Shown piece by piece: positions 60,326 to 64,000 of a stretch of 64,000 bases of DNA; positions within the stretch are counted from its first letter, which is position 1; every line of letters starts with the position of its first letter. The DNA is from an uncultured Collinsella sp. Its GTDB lineage: Bacteria > Actinomycetota > Coriobacteriia > Coriobacteriales > Coriobacteriaceae. The notes below the pieces were generated by a model. That model did no database searches. It was not told where the DNA came from and saw nothing but the letters and a program-made list of their open reading frames with translations. The stretch is from positions 1-64,000 of the forward strand of contig CABUPE010000008.1 in NCBI GenBank assembly GCA_902493515.1, written 5' to 3'. The position numbers and the translations under genes are program-made.

Positions 60326-61753
60326 ATGGCCGAGGTTTGGCGCTTCTTTGCGCATGAGGATGATTTTGCCGATTTGGACAAGGCCGGCGCATGCGAGCGC
60401 CTGAGCCGCGTGCTGTCGTTTCCGACCATTTCGAGCATGGATGCCGAGGCGGTGGACTGGCAGCCGTTCGACGACCTGCGCGCCTATATGCAGCAGGCCT
60501 GGCCGCACGTATTTGCGGCGGGCGAGGTCGAACTCATCGACCACTCGCTGCTGGTGACGTTTTCCGGCTCCGACCCCGCACTCAAGCCCGTTATGCTCAT
60601 GGGTCACATGGACGTGGTCCCCGTGGTGCCGGGCACCGAGGACGATTGGACGCACGCCCCCTTTAGCGGACAGGTGGACGACGCCTACATTTGGGGTCGC
60701 GGCGCCGTCGACATGAAAGATCAAGTTGCAGGTATTCTCGAGGCGGTTGAGTATGCGCTGGCCCACGGCTGGGAGCACGAGCGCACCCTGCTGCTGGCTT
60801 TTGGCCAAGACGAGGAAACCACGCAGTTCGGTGCGGGTGCCATCGGCCGCGTGCTCGAGGAGCGCGGTGTTGAGCTCGAGTTCCTGATCGACGAGGGCGA
60901 CTACCGCATCGTTCCGACTGCCGAGTACAGCGCGGGCGAGGGCTGGCTTATGCATGCCGATCTCGCGGAGAAGGGCTACGCCGATATCGCGTTGAGGACG
61001 CGTAGCGAGGGCGGGCATTCCTCCAACCCCTACGGTGGCACTTCGCTCGAGGTGCTGAGCCGCGCCATCGCCGCAATCTGCGATATCGAATGGCCGACGC
61101 GCGTCACGGACCTGCTTGCCGCACAGCTCGTCGAGCTGGGGCTCTACACGGCCGACGAGATCGCCTCCAACAAGGACGCCATCGTGCGCGAGTGCCTCGC
61201 CAGCAAGAAGCTCTATCCGCTCGTGACCACCACCTGTGCACCGACCCAAATTGAGGGCGGTAGCACCGGTGCTAACGTGATGCCGCAGGATATGTGGGCC
61301 AATATCAATTTCCGCATGCTCGAGGGCACGAGCGTGGCCGATGTCGTGGCCTGCTGCCGCGAGGCCGTTGCCACCGCTGGGCTCGCCGGCCGAGTCGAGG
61401 TCGAGCTGGGCCCCGGCAGCTCCGAGCCCTCGCCGTCCCCGCGCGTGGGCGGTCCGGGGCTCGAGGCCGTCCGCGCCATCGCCGCCCGCTATTTCCGTGA
61501 TCCCAAGCCGACGGAGGAAAACGGATCGTCTGCGGTGGGCCAAGAGCCGATGAGCATCGTGCCCTCGACCGTGATTGGTGCAACCGATGCCGCCAACTAC
61601 CAGCGCATTTGCCACGAGTGCATCCGCTTCTCCGCCTTTGTGGTCGACGATGACGAATGCGACCGCGGCGTCCACGGCACCAACGAGCGCATCACCCGTC
61701 GCGCCTACCTCCAAGGCATCCGCTTCCTCATCGCCCTGCTCCGCACGCTCTAG
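60326..61753 (+). CDS. M20-family metallopeptidase
   Basis: A 475-residue zinc peptidase. Metal ligands: LMGHMDVVPV (His/Asp) near 90, GRGAVDMKD near 131 (bridging Asp), GQDEETTQFG near 166 (catalytic Glu-Glu) and a C-terminal His in RGVHGTNE near 451; a dimerisation domain (about 225-350) sits in between. Family members are carboxypeptidases, dipeptidases or amidohydrolases. Following a complete amino-acid importer, it may process imported dipeptides or acylated amino acids, as an inference. AAAGGA lies 4 nt before ATG 60326. Confidence 0.92.
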   Translation: MAEVWRFFAHEDDFADLDKAGACERLSRVLSFPTISSMDAEAVDWQPFDDLRAYMQQAWPHVFAAGEVELIDHSLLVTFSGSDPALKPVMLMGHMDVVPVVPGTEDDWTHAPFSGQVDDAYIWGRGAVDMKDQVAGILEAVEYALAHGWEHERTLLLAFGQDEETTQFGAGAIGRVLEERGVELEFLIDEGDYRIVPTAEYSAGEGWLMHADLAEKGYADIALRTRSEGGHSSNPYGGTSLEVLSRAIAAICDIEWPTRVTDLLAAQLVELGLYTADEIASNKDAIVRECLASKKLYPLVTTTCAPTQIEGGSTGANVMPQDMWANINFRMLEGTSVADVVACCREAVATAGLAGRVEVELGPGSSEPSPSPRVGGPGLEAVRAIAARYFRDPKPTEENGSSAVGQEPMSIVPSTVIGATDAANYQRICHECIRFSAFVVDDDECDRGVHGTNERITRRAYLQGIRFLIALLRTL

Positions 61754-62048
61754 AATGTGACAAAGGGACTGAGCCGATTTCATCGGTAATGAGACAAAAA
61801 CTGTAATAGAAAAAGGCTAAGATATCTTAAGAGGCATATGCTGGGGTTGGTATTCCTTGAACGACTGCGGGCATGTGCCAGACTGCCTCGGCCCCCGGGG
61901 AGCGCCCGGGCAGGTCGCCGTGCGACTGGGGAGGAAATTATGCAGGAGCTCAGAGAGACGACGTCTCGACTCGTGAATATTGCTACCGGGGGGGTGTCTA
62001 AGCAGGGAACTTCCTGGTGAACACCGGCCGCGCGAGCGGTGGTCCGTC
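61753..62048 (+). promoter_or_regulatory. GC-rich structured leader of the fibro-slime surface protein
   Basis: Begins with a half copy of the TGTGACAAAGGGA repeat (61753-61770). From about 61840 it becomes GC-rich with several possible hairpins: a CCCGGG/CCCGGG stem (about 61890-61915), GAGACGACGTCTC (about 61955) and GGTGT...ACACC enclosing CAGG/CCTG (about 61993-62025). GGGGAGG occurs at about 61929 and points to no gene I can support. It could be a cis-acting RNA; I do not recognise its class. Confidence 0.4.
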
Positions 62049-64000
62049 ATGTCTTGTGGCCGTCGTCGCGGGCTGCGCTCGGTCTCACCATATGCGATTG
62101 TTCTGGCCCTCGCCATCGCGCTGACGGCGAGTTTCTTCCTGCCGCTTCGTGCCGAGGCGGCAATTTCGGACCACACGGTTCCGACGATTTCGCCTTCGGG
62201 GACAACAATCAACCTGTTTGATTACTGGGTGAATCCCGATAACCATCTGTCGGTTTCCGGCAACGGCGGCGTCAACGCAAGCCACCGGTTCCAGTTTAAC
62301 GATGGCCAGGGTGATGCACCGCTCAACCATTGGACGGGCAACACGAACCCGCAGCCCGGCATTGTCAGCAACACGCTTTCAGACGGCTACCCGCAGCTTT
62401 CCGGTACCTATGGCGGCGACTCCCTCCGCTATCTGTTCGATTCCTCTGCCCAGACCGGCAAGACGTCCCATTTTGGCGTGACGGGCCTCCTCAAGGTTCA
62501 GGACGGCTACTACGTCTATGACAGCTCCGAAAACTACGCAGCCTACAACGCTGACAAGAATGCCTTCGACGTCTATGACACCTGGGGCATTGACAAAGTG
62601 GGCGATTCGTCCCATCGGGGTCAGTTCTTCCCGTTCGATGCGGCAGACAAGGTGTTCAAGGAGGAAAGCGGCCGGCTCGTCCAAAATGGCATCACGGCAG
62701 ACAACGCCGGTAACCACGTCAACCACCACTTCGGCCTCTCAATGTCCACGCGATTCGTGCAGCCCAACGGCGGCCTGACGAACGATAAGAAGGACATGAC
62801 CTTCGAGTTCGCCGGCGATGATGACGTCTGGGTGTTCATCGATGATGTCCTCGTGGGTGATATCGGCGGTATTCACAGCCGTGCGAGTCTGAGTATCAAC
62901 TTTCATACGGGCGACATTAAGGTGAACGACAAAAGCGACGGCACGCTGCTGAGCAAGTACCAGGCGGCGAAAAAGGGCACTTCGGGCTTCGACGGCAACA
63001 CCTTCAAAGACGGCACCAACCACACCCTCAAGTTCTTCTACCTGGAGCGCGGCGCCACCGACTCCAACATGGAGCTCAAGTTCAACCTCGTGACGGTGCC
63101 CGAGTCCGACATCATAAAGTTCGACCAGGACGGCAAGTTCGTACAGGGTGCCGAGTTCCAGCTCTATAAGACCGATAAGGACTTCAAAACCGAGGGCGCG
63201 CTTCTCGGCTCCGGCACCACGGACGAGGCCGGCTGCCTAACGCTCACGAACGACGATGGCAGCGGCGTCATCAACTTCGACGATCTCTACAACAAGGATC
63301 ACAGCAATAAGTACTACCTCCTGAAGGAGACGAGCGTGCCCAAGGGATACCGCTCGAATCTCACGACGACGGATGGCAGCATGCGCCTCGAGTACGAGCC
63401 CACGAGCGACAAGAACGGCGCGGGCGGCGTCATCATCAACCGCGGCGGTATGGACGCGGGCAGCGCCGTGTGGCGGACGGGTGCGTTCGCCGGCGCGAAG
63501 GAGACCATCACCGCGCCGTCGATCGTGTACAAGGCGAATGATGACCTGACGAAGTCCAACGACGCTGTCAGCCTGGACTCCGGCATACTGTTCGCTGTGG
63601 TGCTCAAGCGCGATAAAAGCGCAAGCATCAAAGATCCGAGCAGTTGGTACGCCGTGTCGGGCGACCCATCGACGGGAGCGGGATACACCCTCGCCAAGGA
63701 GCCGGGCACGGCCGGCGCTATCGAGGCGGCGAAGAAGGACCTGCACGCCTTCACGCTCAACACGAGCGGCCAGTACCAGGTAGAGATTCAAAATCTGCCC
63801 GGTGACATCTCCAAGTACTACTACTTGCTGAGCGGTGAGGCCCGCAAGGATGCCGAGTACACGGTGGCCATCTACCACACAACGGCGAGATCGATCGGCG
63901 ACGCGACGCCTAAGAACACCGTCCACGTGTACAGCGACGACATCGCAGACGGCACGAACTTCAAGCGGCAGTTCGCCACGCGCCTGCTCGTCACGAACAT
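62049..64000 (+). CDS. Fibro-slime/SpaA-type surface protein (5' part; runs off the window)
   Basis: At least 650 residues, open to the end of the window. The N-terminus MSCGRRRGLRSVSPYAIVLA leads into a signal peptide ending at about AEAAIS. A fibro-slime domain spans about 75-345, with the hallmark FAGDDDVWVFIDDVLVGDIG near 259-278. A SpaA/Cna-B-type domain follows at about 355-450; its conserved Lys (IIKFDQDGK) and Glu (YYLLKETSVPKGY) can form an isopeptide bond. Further beta-rich modules follow. Expected to be a sortase-anchored adhesin or pilus tip; the sorting signal must lie beyond the window. ATG 62049 is the only reasonable start, with a weak ribosome binding site. Confidence 0.85.
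   Translation, partial: MSCGRRRGLRSVSPYAIVLALAIALTASFFLPLRAEAAISDHTVPTISPSGTTINLFDYWVNPDNHLSVSGNGGVNASHRFQFNDGQGDAPLNHWTGNTNPQPGIVSNTLSDGYPQLSGTYGGDSLRYLFDSSAQTGKTSHFGVTGLLKVQDGYYVYDSSENYAAYNADKNAFDVYDTWGIDKVGDSSHRGQFFPFDAADKVFKEESGRLVQNGITADNAGNHVNHHFGLSMSTRFVQPNGGLTNDKKDMTFEFAGDDDVWVFIDDVLVGDIGGIHSRASLSINFHTGDIKVNDKSDGTLLSKYQAAKKGTSGFDGNTFKDGTNHTLKFFYLERGATDSNMELKFNLVTVPESDIIKFDQDGKFVQGAEFQLYKTDKDFKTEGALLGSGTTDEAGCLTLTNDDGSGVINFDDLYNKDHSNKYYLLKETSVPKGYRSNLTTTDGSMRLEYEPTSDKNGAGGVIINRGGMDAGSAVWRTGAFAGAKETITAPSIVYKANDDLTKSNDAVSLDSGILFAVVLKRDKSASIKDPSSWYAVSGDPSTGAGYTLAKEPGTAGAIEAAKKDLHAFTLNTSGQYQVEIQNLPGDISKYYYLLSGEARKDAEYTVAIYHTTARSIGDATPKNTVHVYSDDIADGTNFKRQFATRLLVTN

Noticed and set aside
61985..62048. 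Cobalamin-riboswitch-like string (CAGGGAAC then GGTGAACACCGG)
   Set aside because: Only short fragments resemble the consensus, the order and spacing of the core do not fit, and the downstream gene is an adhesin.

Overview
The window looks like a chromosomal segment of a high-GC gut actinobacterium of the class Coriobacteriia, most likely Collinsella or a close relative. This is an inference from GC-rich codon use, Shine-Dalgarno-led genes (often GTG or TTG starts), LAxTG-type sortase signals, PTS-based sugar uptake and a very high density of palindromic intergenic repeats. No rRNA or tRNA gene and no CRISPR array was found.

Layout. 0.2-4.6 kb: a heterodimeric ABC exporter pair and a flavodoxin-like protein. 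4.6-9.9 kb: a large sortase-anchored surface protein, bracketed on both sides by arrays of 62-nt-period hairpins and by an inverted pair of about 55-nt elements. 10-21.8 kb: an LtaS-like sulfatase-fold enzyme, a nitroreductase, the potassium transporter Kup with a shortened KdpD and a KdpE, an RlmKL rRNA methyltransferase whose RlmL half lacks its NPPY motif, and a HAD phosphatase. 21.8-27 kb: a DeoR-regulated operon with an ascorbate-type PTS between two transaldolase/FSA-like paralogues. 27-36 kb: Tex, a small catabolic cluster (Gfo/Idh/MocA dehydrogenase, OFA-type MFS, SDR, LysR) and a GGDEF protein. 36-43.8 kb: a MarR-controlled heterodimeric ABC exporter, a pyridoxamine kinase, a Cys-rich TIGR04076-like protein, a DUF4143 ATPase and a low-molecular-weight tyrosine phosphatase.

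43.77-52.11 kb is an integrated mobile element. It is AT-rich, bounded by a 47-bp perfect direct repeat, and inserted at the 5' end of the phosphatase gene. It carries a Tn916-type tyrosine integrase, an AEP-type primase fused to an SF3 helicase, a serine recombinase and three secreted or small proteins. Two of its transcription units begin with leader RNAs that share one elaborate fold: three stacked helices, a 10-bp pseudoknot with compensatory changes, and a hairpin that hides the ribosome binding site. I do not recognise this RNA; it is the best candidate here for something undescribed.

52.1-64 kb: a second DUF4143 ATPase, an MFS efflux protein, a membrane protein of unknown role, an aldose-1-epimerase-like protein, a complete amino-acid ABC importer followed by an M20 peptidase, and the 5' part of a fibro-slime/SpaA-type surface protein that runs off the window. 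Almost every intergenic junction outside the mobile element carries a long inverted repeat. Several belong to one family, with arms TGTGACAAAGGGA.
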